From Psittacicella melopsittaci (lineage in GTDB: Bacteria > Pseudomonadota > Gammaproteobacteria > Enterobacterales > Psittacicellaceae): 64,000 nt of DNA. Positions 27,671 to 36,899 of this stretch are shown here, in pieces. The position numbers were made by a program, and so were the translations under genes. Each line of letters starts with the position of its first letter. The first letter of the stretch is position 1. The notes beneath the pieces were generated by a model that saw nothing but the letters and a program-made list of their open reading frames with translations, had not been told where the DNA came from and ran no database searches. The stretch spans positions 19,454-83,453 of the forward strand of contig NZ_NRJH01000013.1 in the NCBI RefSeq assembly GCF_003585925.1, read 5' to 3'.

Positions 27671-28942
27671 ATGACAAAGTATAAACAACAAGTTCTTTTA
27701 ACTACCGATGCTGGTTTTATTCAGCGTTTACCTAATTTTATAAAAAATCTAATTGCGTTTAATCGTGACCTTTTAGATATCTATATTATTACTTCTTTTG
27801 ATTTTGCTAATTCTGAGTATAAATCATTATTTACCGAGTTCGATAATTACCCGAACTGCAAGTTACATTTTCATTATGTAACTCCAGAACAACGCTTTAA
27901 ATATGAACAAGTAGACTATGCTAATAAAGACCGTGCTAATGCTATGAGTCTACGTTTATATGCTACCGAACTAAAACTAACAGGACGTCTGCTCTACCTA
28001 GATGCAGATATTCTTTGTACAGCTCCTTTTGCTGAGCTCTTTGATGACGAGAAAGTAGATCTACAAGGTAAAACTCTAGGTGTAGTTACTGACTACTACC
28101 TTATGGCAAAAAGTCTACTAACCAATGGTAAAGCTTTTAAAACAAAACTTTCAGGACGAGCAAGAGTAACCCCTTTTGATAGTGAAAATCCTTACTTTAA
28201 CTCAGGATTTTTACTCATTGATATGGACAAACTCAATGCCTCAAACCTGTGGCTAAACCATATTGCCGAGTTAAAAGACTATGATGCCTTCCCTGATCAG
28301 GATTTACTTAATGTTCTTCACTTTAATGACAAGGTAGAGTTAAGCTCAAAATACAATTATTTAGCTTATCACTTAATTCTTTGTCGTTACTTCTTTATGC
28401 GCGATCGTTGGCATCAAGTAACCCAAGTTAATCGTAAAAAAGTACGTCATCAAGCCGAGCAAGAAAATCAATTTCCTGCCGACTATCCTTTTGCGCAAGT
28501 GGATGTATTTAAGAAAGTAACTCCAACTTTTTTACATTTTGCCGGATCACGTAAACAATGGAATAGCCATGCCCAAGAATTTGTTGATGCCTATAATCTG
28601 TTTACACAAAACCTCGAACAAATTCTGGCTCAACCTGTAAGCTATTATGAGCATTATTTTGCGACTCTATTTAAAGTTTACGACTACTTACCTGTGTTAA
28701 ATGACTATCAAGATAGCAATACTTTTGCTGATTTTTCTTTAGAAAAATATAGTTTTTACTTTAACTCTTGTAAGCCTTGGACATTTAATCCGATTCTATT
28801 AAATACGCGTATGTATCCTTTAAAATCGCTTAAAGTCTTACTACGTAATGCTATGGCAACAAAAGGACGAGATAAACTTAATGCTCAAGAATATAGCACT
28901 AAACATCCGCTTTTTGTTAAAGCTCTAGCAGAGAAAAACTAA
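27671..28942 (+). CDS. GT8-family glycosyltransferase (LPS hexosyltransferase type)
   Basis: GT8 enzymes are retaining transferases that add galactose or glucose from UDP-sugars, in Gram-negative bacteria usually to the lipopolysaccharide core. The metal-binding DxD is Asp111-Ala-Asp113 in LLYLDADIL. Preceding it is a nucleotide-binding start (VLLTTDAGF). Downstream are YFNSGFLLIDM near 177, FPDQDLLNVL near 211 and FLHFAGSRKQW near 292, all in GT8 order. The C-terminal 130 residues are an extension without recognised motifs, making it longer (423) than the usual 300-340. No membrane helix or signal peptide is seen, so it should work on the cytosolic face. Which sugar and acceptor are used cannot be told. 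Confidence 0.85.
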   Translation: MTKYKQQVLLTTDAGFIQRLPNFIKNLIAFNRDLLDIYIITSFDFANSEYKSLFTEFDNYPNCKLHFHYVTPEQRFKYEQVDYANKDRANAMSLRLYATELKLTGRLLYLDADILCTAPFAELFDDEKVDLQGKTLGVVTDYYLMAKSLLTNGKAFKTKLSGRARVTPFDSENPYFNSGFLLIDMDKLNASNLWLNHIAELKDYDAFPDQDLLNVLHFNDKVELSSKYNYLAYHLILCRYFFMRDRWHQVTQVNRKKVRHQAEQENQFPADYPFAQVDVFKKVTPTFLHFAGSRKQWNSHAQEFVDAYNLFTQNLEQILAQPVSYYEHYFATLFKVYDYLPVLNDYQDSNTFADFSLEKYSFYFNSCKPWTFNPILLNTRMYPLKSLKVLLRNAMATKGRDKLNAQEYSTKHPLFVKALAEKN

Positions 28943-28965
28943 AGAGCTAGATTTACCTAGGGCAA

Positions 28966-29065
28966 ATTACTTGCTTAGATAGTAATTTACTTACTTAAAC
29001 AGTAAGCTACTTGCTTCAACAGTGAGCAACTAGCTTTAACAGCTAGTTAATTACTTAACGACTTT
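28966..29065 (+). repeat. Five degenerate 20-base tandem repeats
   Basis: Units start at 28966, 28986, 29006, 29026 and 29046 with an exact 20-base period. Examples are ATTACTTGCTTAGATAGTAA and TTTACTTACTTAAACAGTAA. Each unit is itself partly palindromic (TTACT...AGTAA). The array fills the gap between the GT8 gene and its terminator. Confidence 0.7.
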
Positions 29066-29084
29066 ATTACAACTTTTAGCTAAA

Positions 29085-29121
29085 AAAAGAGCCCCGAGTG
29101 ATAAACACTCGGGGATTTTTT
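29085..29121. terminator. Bidirectional terminator between GT8 gene and glnA
   Basis: Perfect 9-base arms CCCCGAGTG / CACTCGGGG (29092-29114) have T runs on both strands and serve two converging genes. Confidence 0.9.
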
Positions 29122-29122
29122 C

Positions 29123-30556
29123 TTAGCATGAATAGTATAATTCAAATTCAATTGGGTGTGGTAACATACGTAATTTTTGTACATCACGAGCTTTTAAGGC
29201 AATGAATGTATCAATAAATTCTTTTGTAAATACCCCACCTTCAAGTAAGAATGCGTGATCTTCAGCTAAAGCTTTTAATGCTTCTTCTAAAGAGAAAGCT
29301 ACTTGTGGGAAGTTTAATAACTCTTCACCTTCTAAATCGTAAAGGTTACGATCTGAAGCTGCACCTGGGTGAATTTTGTTTTTAATACCATCTAAACCAG
29401 CCATTAATAGCGCTGAGAATGCTAAATATGGGTTAGCTGTACAATCTGGGAAACGTACTTCGATACGTTTTGCTTTAGGTGTAGCTACAGCTGGAATACG
29501 TACAGATGCCGAACGGTTAGACGCTGAGTAAGCTAACATAACTGGAGCTTCAAAACCAGGTACTAAACGTTTGTAAGAGTTAGTTGAAGGGTTAGTAAAC
29601 GCATTTAAAGCACGTGCGTGTTTTAATACCCCACCAATGAAGTATAAAGCTGTTTCTGATAAGCCTGCATATTCATCACCAACAAAGAGGTTTTCTCCGT
29701 CTTTAGTTAATGAGAAGTGAACGTGCATACCTGAACCATTGTCACCATATAAAGGTTTTGGCATAAATGTAGCTGTTTTACCGTTTGCATGAGCAACGTT
29801 GTGTACTACATATTTGTAAACTTGAACTTCGTCAGCTTTTGCTACTAAAGTGTTGTAACGTGTAGCAATTTCATTTTGTGCCATAGCTACTTCGTGGTGA
29901 TGAGCTTCAACTTCTAAGCCCATTTGCGCTAACACTTCACACATTAAAGAACGAATAGCTTGAGAATGGTCAATTGGTGCTACTGGGAAGTAACCACCTT
30001 TAACACCTGGACGGTGAGCATAGTTAGCGGTACCACCAACTTCTTTTTTGTTTGAGTTCCAAATACATTCTACATCTTCAACTTCGTAGAATGAAGTACG
30101 CATACTGTTTTCAAAGCGTACAGAATCGAATAAGAAAAACTCTAGTTCTGGACCAACAAATACTTGATCTGCAAAACCTTCTTTGCGTAAGTATTCTTCA
30201 GCACGTACAGCAATAGTACGAGGACAACGGTCATAACCTTGACCTGAAGTTTCATATACTTGTGTACGGATAATAATTGTTGGTGAACCTGTGTCGCCGG
30301 CTAAATCTAATAAAGGCTCTTGCTCTACTGGTAAAAGTACCATATCTGAGTTATCAATTGATTTCCAACCTTTGATTGAAGAACCATCAATTACTTTACC
30401 GTGGAGGAAAAAGTCTTCGTCTACTAAACTTGCTGGGATAGAAACGTGTTGTTCTTTACCTAAAATATCTGTAAAACGTAAATCAGCCCATACTACACCA
30501 GCTGCTTCGATAAAATCTCTAAACTTCTTAGCACTTGCTTTAGCATCTAACGACAT
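29123..30556 (-). CDS. glnA: Glutamine synthetase type I
   Basis: GlnA makes glutamine from glutamate, ammonia and ATP. Active-site blocks in order are DGSSIKGW near 57, [10 protein letters not shown] near 128, [12 protein letters not shown] near 216, [11 protein letters not shown] near 270 and the Arg-containing [15 protein letters not shown] near 365. The adenylylation tyrosine is kept as Tyr406 in RNLYDL, so control by GlnE-type adenylylation is possible. With 477 residues it has the usual length and no insertion. It stands alone; no glnL-glnG two-component genes follow in this window. The upstream 900 bases contain several hairpins but no NtrC site that I could recognise. Confidence 0.97.
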   Translation of the reverse strand: MSLDAKASAKKFRDFIEAAGVVWADLRFTDILGKEQHVSIPASLVDEDFFLHGKVIDGSSIKGWKSIDNSDMVLLPVEQEPLLDLAGDTGSPTIIIRTQVYETSGQGYDRCPRTIAVRAEEYLRKEGFADQVFVGPELEFFLFDSVRFENSMRTSFYEVEDVECIWNSNKKEVGGTANYAHRPGVKGGYFPVAPIDHSQAIRSLMCEVLAQMGLEVEAHHHEVAMAQNEIATRYNTLVAKADEVQVYKYVVHNVAHANGKTATFMPKPLYGDNGSGMHVHFSLTKDGENLFVGDEYAGLSETALYFIGGVLKHARALNAFTNPSTNSYKRLVPGFEAPVMLAYSASNRSASVRIPAVATPKAKRIEVRFPDCTANPYLAFSALLMAGLDGIKNKIHPGAASDRNLYDLEGEELLNFPQVAFSLEEALKALAEDHAFLLEGGVFTKEFIDTFIALKARDVQKLRMLPHPIEFELYYSC

Positions 30557-30897
30557 ATGAATAATCCTTTTGTAAATAAATGTGTATATTTTAGCTTTAT
30601 TACTTACTTATAAACCAAATAATTTAGCTAATATGATTAATGATTGAAAAATGTGTAAGGTATAGGTCCTACTTAAGTAGGTAAAAAAATAAAAAACGTT
30701 GCCTCAGCTCCCAATTTCTTGGTATTAGAGTCAACTACAATAATTTGGCTAATTATTTTATTTTTTTAATTATTTTTAATTATGTTTTTATTTTACTCGA
30801 AAAAAACTCTTTTGTCATTCTCTTTGCCATTATTTTTTTATTAAATTTTAAATTTTTTCCCTAACTCACTGTTTTTCCGTGTAAATTTTTCTTAAGA

Positions 30898-30923
30898 AAA
30901 AATGATCACATGCGATCATTTTT
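30898..30923. repeat. Hairpin AAAAATGATC / GATCATTTTT
   Basis: The perfect 10-base arms with a 6-base loop resemble a weak bidirectional terminator. A related hairpin with arms AAAATGATCGC / GCGATCATTTT lies at 31104-31135. Confidence 0.55.
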
Positions 30924-31103
30924 GGGCTATAAAGCTATCTTTGCTCCCTTAAAGTGAGTTTATTCTTTTTCTGACCTAAAAATAATGATCAAAAACAATC
31001 GTTATTGCTTGCACATTTTTTACTTAGCTTTTACCCCTGATTTAGGTTAAAAATTAATAATTTATTAAATTTATAGTGCAAATACCTCTTAGTTTTTCTT
31101 AAT

Positions 31104-31140
31104 AAAATGATCGCCTGAACAAAAGCGATCATTTTTATTT
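31104..31140 (+). terminator. Terminator-like hairpin with AAAATGATCGC / GCGATCATTTT arms
   Basis: The perfect 11-base arms around a 10-base loop are followed by TTTATTTTT. No annotated gene ends before it on the + strand, so it may belong to an unlisted small transcript. Confidence 0.5.
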
Positions 31141-31286
31141 TTGATTATAGTTAACTATAATAAAATAGCACTTTTATTAAACAAAATTTAATCAAACCGC
31201 GCTATTTAACTTTTCTCTTAGTAAGAACTATAATTATTGCTCTCAAGTTGGCTTTTTTAGCTCGATCTATTTATGTTCAAGAAAAT

Positions 31287-31307
31287 AACCTTATATTTTA
31301 TAAGGTT
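31287..31307. repeat. Perfect palindrome AACCTTATA-TTT-TATAAGGTT
   Basis: The 9-base arms sit about 170 bases beyond the polA stop and just ahead of another hairpin. The role is unknown. Confidence 0.45.
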
Positions 31308-31315
31308 TTAGAGAC

Positions 31316-31357
31316 AAAAAATAACCCTTTGCAAATTGCAAAAGGCTATTTTTTTTA
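31316..31357 (-). terminator. Probable terminator for polA
   Basis: Arms around CCCTTTGC / GCAAAAGG pair with one mismatch, flanked by A and T runs that allow termination on either strand. It lies about 120 bases past the polA stop. Confidence 0.5.
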
Positions 31358-31388
31358 TGGTTAATTATTAGTAATGCTAAATTCTTAT

Positions 31389-31460
31389 GGTTGGTTAATT
31401 ATTTAAATTAAATTCCCTTAACTAAGATAAAGTGGTTAAGGAGTTAACTATTTAGTTAAC
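31389..31460 (+). repeat. GGTTGGTTAATTATTT copy and GTTAACTA palindrome
   Basis: The 16-base repeat lies at 31389-31404, and a shorter GGTTAATTATTA at 31359-31370. A perfect inverted repeat GTTAACTA-TT-TAGTTAAC follows at 31443-31460, just past the polA stop. Confidence 0.6.
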
Positions 31461-31477
31461 TACTTATAAGAATATAA

Positions 31478-34400
31478 CTATTTACTCCAATGCTCGCCCA
31501 CTGTAGCTTCTACTTTTAATTTAACCCCAGGCAGGCTTACCGAAGTTTCCATTACCTGTTTAATTTGAGCTAAGTATTTATCTACAAGAGCTTCTGGTAT
31601 CGAAAATACTAATTCATCGTGAATTTGTAAATGCGAAATTACCTCTGGCATACAAGTCATTATCTCTTTTTGTAATTCGATCATAGCCAGCTTAATAATT
31701 TCGGCAGCCGAACCTTGAATTGGATAGTTAGTGGCATTACGTTTTTCCGCTTCAGCTACTGCTCTTACCGAAGAGTCAATTAAAGGAAGCGGAATTACAC
31801 GTCCTTCTAGCGTTTCAATAAATTTTCTTGCCGTAGCCTTGTCGATAGTTTGATTAATAAAGTCTTTAATGCGTGGATAACTTGCAAAGTACTCATTAAT
31901 ATAACTAGAAGCTTCTTGACGGCTAATCCCTAACTCGGTAGATAAACTGAACGCAGTTTTACCATAGTTAAGCCCGAAGTTAATTGCTTTAGCAATTTGA
32001 CGTTGGGCACGGGTTACTTGCTCAAGAGGCACATTAAAGATTTTACTTGCCGTACGAGCGTGAATATCTTCATCTTGGTTAAAGCCGGCAAGCATATGCT
32101 CATCTTGGGATAGAGATGCCGAAACCCTTAACTCAATTTGGCTATAGTCCAGACTTACCATTTTGTAACCTGGAGGAGCAATAAAACTCGCACGAATGCG
32201 TTGGGCTATACCAGCGGTTGCAGGAACGTTTTGCAGGTTTGGTTCTTGCGAAGATAAACGTCCAGTTACAGTTTGCGTTTGTAAGAAGGTTGTATGGATC
32301 TTACGCTCTGGATTTGCTAAAGCCAGCTCAATTAAAGGAGCAACGTGACTACCAAGGATAGTAGTTAAAGATCTATAGCTTAATAAAGGTTCTATAATTT
32401 CATGCTCGAGTTGTACTAAAGTTTCAGCAGCTGTCGAGCCCTTGCCTGTTGGATCTTCAAGCAAGAGTTGGTTATAGAGAATATCGGCCGTTTGTTTCGG
32501 GCTATTAATATTGAACTTAGTTCCTGCCAGAGCATATACTTGCTCTTCAAGGGCACTAATTTGCTCTTCTAAGTCTGCTTTAATTGCCTCTAGGTTTGCT
32601 AGATCCACTAAAATACCATTAACTTCCATGGTGTAAAGATACTTCCACAGAGGTTGTTCCATTTTAGTATAAAGTTGACTAGCTATAGTTTGGTGGCAGA
32701 GGCGATAGAACAATGGCATAAAAATTGTACTATCTTGGCAAGTACTTAAAACTGCAGGTAAGTCCACACGCGTTTTTAAATACTTAATCGGGGCAAACTC
32801 TAAAGCACAATATACTGAAGCTAAGTTAGCTAAAGAATTGTCTTTAATTGCCGAGTTACGCGTATAACCAACTAAACGTAAGTCATGGACATTAGTGCCC
32901 ACGGCATTAACTTGAGCAATAGTTAGGTCAAACTCATGAGCTAAGTCTTTTAAGTTGGCTGTAAGCACAGGAATAGTAGTTTGACTTAATAAAGGAACAA
33001 ACACTTGTTGCCCAAATGCCTGACAAAAAGCTTGATAAGTTGGAGTGATAAACTCATCGTTTTTTACCTTATCAATAAAGCGCGAGTCGCCCGCAAATTG
33101 CAGACTAAAAAGTTGACGCTCAGAGTAAATACTGCGTCCACTTTTACTCGATACTTTTTCTAACTTGCCACCTTCAACGAGAATATTTAGCACTACAGGC
33201 GTATTATGTAAAGGATTTTTCTCTAACATAATACTTACTTGCTGAGCTTGTGCTAAAGCTTGCCCTAACGCACTAGTTGCCAGTTGTTGTCTAAAATCAG
33301 CAACCTGATCATCTTGACTATATGGCTCGACGTGAAGTTCGAGGTTATGATAAACTACGCCCTCTTTAAAGTCACTAAAGTCACCTGTAAAAGGTTGAGT
33401 ATTAGCAAATAATGCCTTATCTTCGGCTGTAGGCTTGTAATCACTTTTACTTGCTTTAGTAGCTCCTTTACTTGCCCCTGCGCCTTTACGACTCGAAGCA
33501 GCCACTAGTGGCGTACCGTCTGGGTACTTACCTGTAGTAAGAATTTGCTCAGCTAATTCTGGCGTTAGTTCTTTTACTTCAAACTTCGAAAGACTTGTTC
33601 GTGATTTAGCTTCTTTTAAAGTATGAGTTTTTAAATAGGCATCTACTTCAGGAGCTAAACTCTCTTCAGTGCAAGCTAAACAAGTTAAACGACCTTCAAT
33701 AAAAGAGTTACGAATTCTAAATAACTCATACTCTTCAAGTAAATCTAACACGCGGGTTACATCTGGTTTTTGCATTACCAGATTTTCAAGGGAAATATCC
33801 CCAACTGGAGCTTGTGTATTAATAGTTGCGAGCTTATATGAAAGAAAAGCTTCTTCACGACTGGCAAGCATTTTCTTTTTCAGGGTTTCAGGTTTTAAGT
33901 TCCCTACTTGGGTTGTAAATCTATCTTCATCAATAGCTTGATAGATTTGCTCGAGTCCGCCATAAGTATTAATTAACCCTGCTGCCGTTTTTTCTCCTAC
34001 CCCTTTGATGCCAGGAATATTGTCGATTTTATCCCCACAAATAGCAAGAAAATCTATAGTATTGGCAATAGGCACCCCAAATTTACGATCCCCGTTTTTA
34101 AAATCATACAGAGAGTCATTTTGCGTATCGGCAAGAGAAATATTCTCGTCAATTAATTGAACAAAGTCTTTATCTTTAGACTCAATTAAAACTTCAACGC
34201 CACGCTCACTATGATACTTGGCAATTGTTCCTATAACATCATCTGCCTCATAGCCAGGAACTATGAGCACAGGAAAGCCCAGAGCCTTAATCAGCTCGGG
34301 AATACGTTCTATTTGCCAAAGTAATTGCGGATCTGGCTTGCTCCTGTTTTGTTTATACTCACTATAAATTTCATTACGGAACGAGCCCCCTTTAGGATCA

Positions 34401-34579
34401 AAAACCACCACTATATTAGTCGGATCCACTTTACCTATATAAGAGTTTAGGGAGGTAATAGTTCCCGATAAGGCTGCCGTATCGTGATAACTTGAGTTTA
34501 AAAAGTAACTCAAAGAGGCGTGATAGTTACGGAAAATTAATGCCGTACCATCCACTATATAAAGAAACTTGTCTTGCAT
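31478..34579 (-). CDS. polA: DNA polymerase I, proofreading domain apparently degenerate
   Basis: Pol I fills gaps and removes RNA primers in replication and repair. The N-terminal 5' nuclease is intact: VDGTALIFRNYHA, VVFDPKGGSFR near 60, GYEADDVIGTIA near 110, and the helix-3-turn-helix CGDKIDNIPGIKGVGEKTA near 185. The polymerase domain keeps LDYSQIELRV (Asp811), AKAINFGLNYG near 860 and QIHDELVF (Asp988). Between them, the 3'-5' exonuclease region lacks the DTET motif and the late YAAEDADVT motif, leaving only fragments such as TANLKDLAHEF. Proofreading is therefore probably absent, as in several small-genome bacteria. It has 1033 residues against 928 in E. coli, with a basic Lys/Ser/Ala-rich linker near 365-390. 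Confidence 0.95.
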   Translation of the reverse strand: MQDKFLYIVDGTALIFRNYHASLSYFLNSSYHDTAALSGTITSLNSYIGKVDPTNIVVVFDPKGGSFRNEIYSEYKQNRSKPDPQLLWQIERIPELIKALGFPVLIVPGYEADDVIGTIAKYHSERGVEVLIESKDKDFVQLIDENISLADTQNDSLYDFKNGDRKFGVPIANTIDFLAICGDKIDNIPGIKGVGEKTAAGLINTYGGLEQIYQAIDEDRFTTQVGNLKPETLKKKMLASREEAFLSYKLATINTQAPVGDISLENLVMQKPDVTRVLDLLEEYELFRIRNSFIEGRLTCLACTEESLAPEVDAYLKTHTLKEAKSRTSLSKFEVKELTPELAEQILTTGKYPDGTPLVAASSRKGAGASKGATKASKSDYKPTAEDKALFANTQPFTGDFSDFKEGVVYHNLELHVEPYSQDDQVADFRQQLATSALGQALAQAQQVSIMLEKNPLHNTPVVLNILVEGGKLEKVSSKSGRSIYSERQLFSLQFAGDSRFIDKVKNDEFITPTYQAFCQAFGQQVFVPLLSQTTIPVLTANLKDLAHEFDLTIAQVNAVGTNVHDLRLVGYTRNSAIKDNSLANLASVYCALEFAPIKYLKTRVDLPAVLSTCQDSTIFMPLFYRLCHQTIASQLYTKMEQPLWKYLYTMEVNGILVDLANLEAIKADLEEQISALEEQVYALAGTKFNINSPKQTADILYNQLLLEDPTGKGSTAAETLVQLEHEIIEPLLSYRSLTTILGSHVAPLIELALANPERKIHTTFLQTQTVTGRLSSQEPNLQNVPATAGIAQRIRASFIAPPGYKMVSLDYSQIELRVSASLSQDEHMLAGFNQDEDIHARTASKIFNVPLEQVTRAQRQIAKAINFGLNYGKTAFSLSTELGISRQEASSYINEYFASYPRIKDFINQTIDKATARKFIETLEGRVIPLPLIDSSVRAVAEAEKRNATNYPIQGSAAEIIKLAMIELQKEIMTCMPEVISHLQIHDELVFSIPEALVDKYLAQIKQVMETSVSLPGVKLKVEATVGEHWSK

Positions 34580-34745
34580 AATAAATTCAATCTTAGGTTG
34601 TTACCCTACAAATTTTAACATACTACCCCAGTAAACTTTGAGACAATTTATTTGTCTAAGTGGTACCTAATGCTTTTTTTCCTATTTTCTTTGCCTTTGT
34701 AGTAAAATATAGGAGTAAAAAACCCTACTCACCTAGATAACAGCT

Positions 34746-36899
34746 ATGCATAAATTTTTGCAAACTCCGCTTACCCAAAAGCTCCCTAAATTTGTTTTAG
34801 GTGATGCTCCTTTATTTAATTTTCAACCATATAATGAAGCCTTTACCACTTTTGCTCGGGTTGATTTAGAGCTCCTCGAACAAGACTGGTACTTTTTCAA
34901 TCTTCTTGCCCAACTTGGTTATTTAGCTCCAGCTGAGCAACTTGCCCCTGGAACTAAATTAAACGCCGAGCAAGAACTTTGTCTTCAATATTGGCAACAA
35001 ATGGCACAGCACTTACAAGAGCAAGTGCAAGCTGACTATAAAGTAGCACAAGTGCCGAACCTACTTAATCTTTTAACCCCAGCAACTTATGTTGAGCAAG
35101 CAACTCTTACCCCTGCTTTACTGCCTGAAAAAATTAGCCCTCGTGCTTACCTTTTTCTTGCTCTGAGTCTACCTTATCTAGGAGAAAAACTCAGCCCAAG
35201 TCAAGTAGAGCAGGCACTAAGTATGCGTTGTCTTTTTAATCATCTTCTTTGCCAGGTATATCAAGGCAGCCAAGATAGCGACGTCTTACTAAATGAGTAT
35301 CAAGATACTAATCAATGGGTGCTCGTAGTTAGTGATCAAGCTAAATTAACGCCAGATTGGCAAGCACGCCTCGAAGGCATTTTAACTGCCTTACAAGGTC
35401 GTAGCCAAGTTCTGGCTAACCCGCAATTGCTCGAAGCTGCTAAAGCTCTAGAAAAGCAAGATAGAAGCGATCTAGCTAACTTTTGGCGAGCACAAAACTA
35501 CTACCGCCAGCAGTACTTGATTGCCGTAGAAGACTATGCGCAAAGTCTCGAGCAAAACTATGCTACTGCCGACCGCCTCATGCGTACTGCGGTAATTGCT
35601 TTAGATAACCAGTTTGAGTTAGAGGCAGAATTTGAGGCTTCTACAGGTCTTGGCTTTATTGCCAGCCAAAGTTGGAGTCAAAATCTCCCTAACTTTAATA
35701 AACCGCAAGCGCAAAGTCTGCACTTTTTACATAGTCTTAATGGAGCAAGCCAAGGGGCTTACTTACTTAACCTTGCAGCTCTGGCTAACTTAAAAGTGCA
35801 AGCTTTAGCTCCAGCTGAGCAAGCTTTTGGTATCTATGCGCAAATTGAGCAACAAGAGCTAGGTAAACTCAAAAGCAAATTAAAAAACTACCGCATTACT
35901 TATCCGCAGGCAAGTGTTAGTCTCGATCCATTTGGGGCTTGGTTTGTGGCTCAAGAACAAAGAGCGGTATTAGCTCAAGCCCAACCTAGTTTAGCTCAAG
36001 TACCAAGCACGGCTGAGCAAAAACTGGCAGTAGCCCAATACCAACGTACGCTCCCAGGTTATAACTACTCAGGGAACTACCTCGGACAAGGTTATGATTA
36101 TCTTGCTACTTGCAAACATCTAGTTCTCAGCTATATGCCAGCGAGCCAAAGTCAATTTGATCTGTTCAACCAACTTGGAAGAGCAGATCTACAAGGCTTT
36201 ATCTCAACTAGCCCAGAACTAGCTTTAGGTAATTTTTATAAACAACCTCATACTTTAAATTTTGTTCCTGTACCTCTGCAAGCAAAATTTAGTCAAGACG
36301 AGCAGGTTTTAGCAGGTAACTTTTTTACCCCGCAAACTTTAATTGCTCTTTTTGCTCAGTTAAGCAAGCAAAATGATATTCTTGCCCACGACTATATTCT
36401 AGTTTGCCAAACTACAAGTCGCTTTGCTACTAACTGGTATGGGCAACTGAACCAACAGCTAGCACTAATTTTTGCTCAAGAGCTTCCTCCAGTAATAGCT
36501 CTAGGCGGTCAAGATCTGGGGCAAACAGTAAAACCAGAACAACTCTCTGCCTTTTTAGTGCAAAAGCAAGCTCTTGCTAGCTTAATTGAACGTTTAGAGG
36601 CAAGTCAGGATCTCGAAGTTTATTGTCTTGAGCAAGAACTAGTAACGCGAGCATCGGGACAAAGCTCAAGCTCTACTCAGGCTAAAGTAGTTAATCTCGG
36701 ACAAGATGCACAACTGGCAACGCGACCTATAACCCTTAATGCAAAACAGTTTAAACTCTTGGCGCAGAGTTTAGATCTAACTCCAAAAGAGTTACGCAAA
36801 TACATTCTCAGCGAAAGCAAGAAAGGTGCAAAAACAACTTATACTTTTGCTTTCACGCAACTTATAGAACAACATTATGGCAAATCTTCCTCTGTTTGA
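34746..36899 (+). CDS. GT25-like module protein with no intact catalytic triad
   Basis: This 717-residue protein is the first of a four-gene cluster. It opens with LPKFVLGDAP, a phrase found again at the start of the next gene. Two degenerate GT25 elements are seen: QWVLVVSDQAKLTPDW with SDQ at 196-198, and HDYILVCQTTSRFATNW with QTT at 555-557, both where active relatives have EDD. No GEIGCxLSH motif is present. Composition is rich in Gln, Leu and Ala. No signal peptide or membrane helix is seen. It overlaps the next gene by 23 bases, so they are translated as an operon. Probably a non-catalytic partner or scaffold of the following enzymes; that is inference. Confidence 0.65.
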   Translation: MHKFLQTPLTQKLPKFVLGDAPLFNFQPYNEAFTTFARVDLELLEQDWYFFNLLAQLGYLAPAEQLAPGTKLNAEQELCLQYWQQMAQHLQEQVQADYKVAQVPNLLNLLTPATYVEQATLTPALLPEKISPRAYLFLALSLPYLGEKLSPSQVEQALSMRCLFNHLLCQVYQGSQDSDVLLNEYQDTNQWVLVVSDQAKLTPDWQARLEGILTALQGRSQVLANPQLLEAAKALEKQDRSDLANFWRAQNYYRQQYLIAVEDYAQSLEQNYATADRLMRTAVIALDNQFELEAEFEASTGLGFIASQSWSQNLPNFNKPQAQSLHFLHSLNGASQGAYLLNLAALANLKVQALAPAEQAFGIYAQIEQQELGKLKSKLKNYRITYPQASVSLDPFGAWFVAQEQRAVLAQAQPSLAQVPSTAEQKLAVAQYQRTLPGYNYSGNYLGQGYDYLATCKHLVLSYMPASQSQFDLFNQLGRADLQGFISTSPELALGNFYKQPHTLNFVPVPLQAKFSQDEQVLAGNFFTPQTLIALFAQLSKQNDILAHDYILVCQTTSRFATNWYGQLNQQLALIFAQELPPVIALGGQDLGQTVKPEQLSAFLVQKQALASLIERLEASQDLEVYCLEQELVTRASGQSSSSTQAKVVNLGQDAQLATRPITLNAKQFKLLAQSLDLTPKELRKYILSESKKGAKTTYTFAFTQLIEQHYGKSSSV

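Larger units (their letters stand above)
30557..31477. other. Long AT-rich intergenic stretch with a family of GATC hairpins
   Basis: These 921 bases upstream of glnA and downstream of polA hold no convincing ORF. Visible are hairpins with ATGATC/GATCAT-type arms at 30898-30923, 30981-31004 and 31104-31135, a 9-base palindrome at 31287-31307, a terminator-like hairpin at 31316-31357, and a copy of the GGTTGGTTAATTATTT repeat at 31389. The regular hairpins raise the possibility of small RNAs. Confidence 0.6.

Noticed and set aside
28966..29065. CRISPR array
   Set aside because: Units are 20 bases end to end with no unique spacers, and no cas gene is present.
30601..30700. NtrC or CRP sites upstream of glnA
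   Set aside because: No sequence close to either consensus was found by eye.
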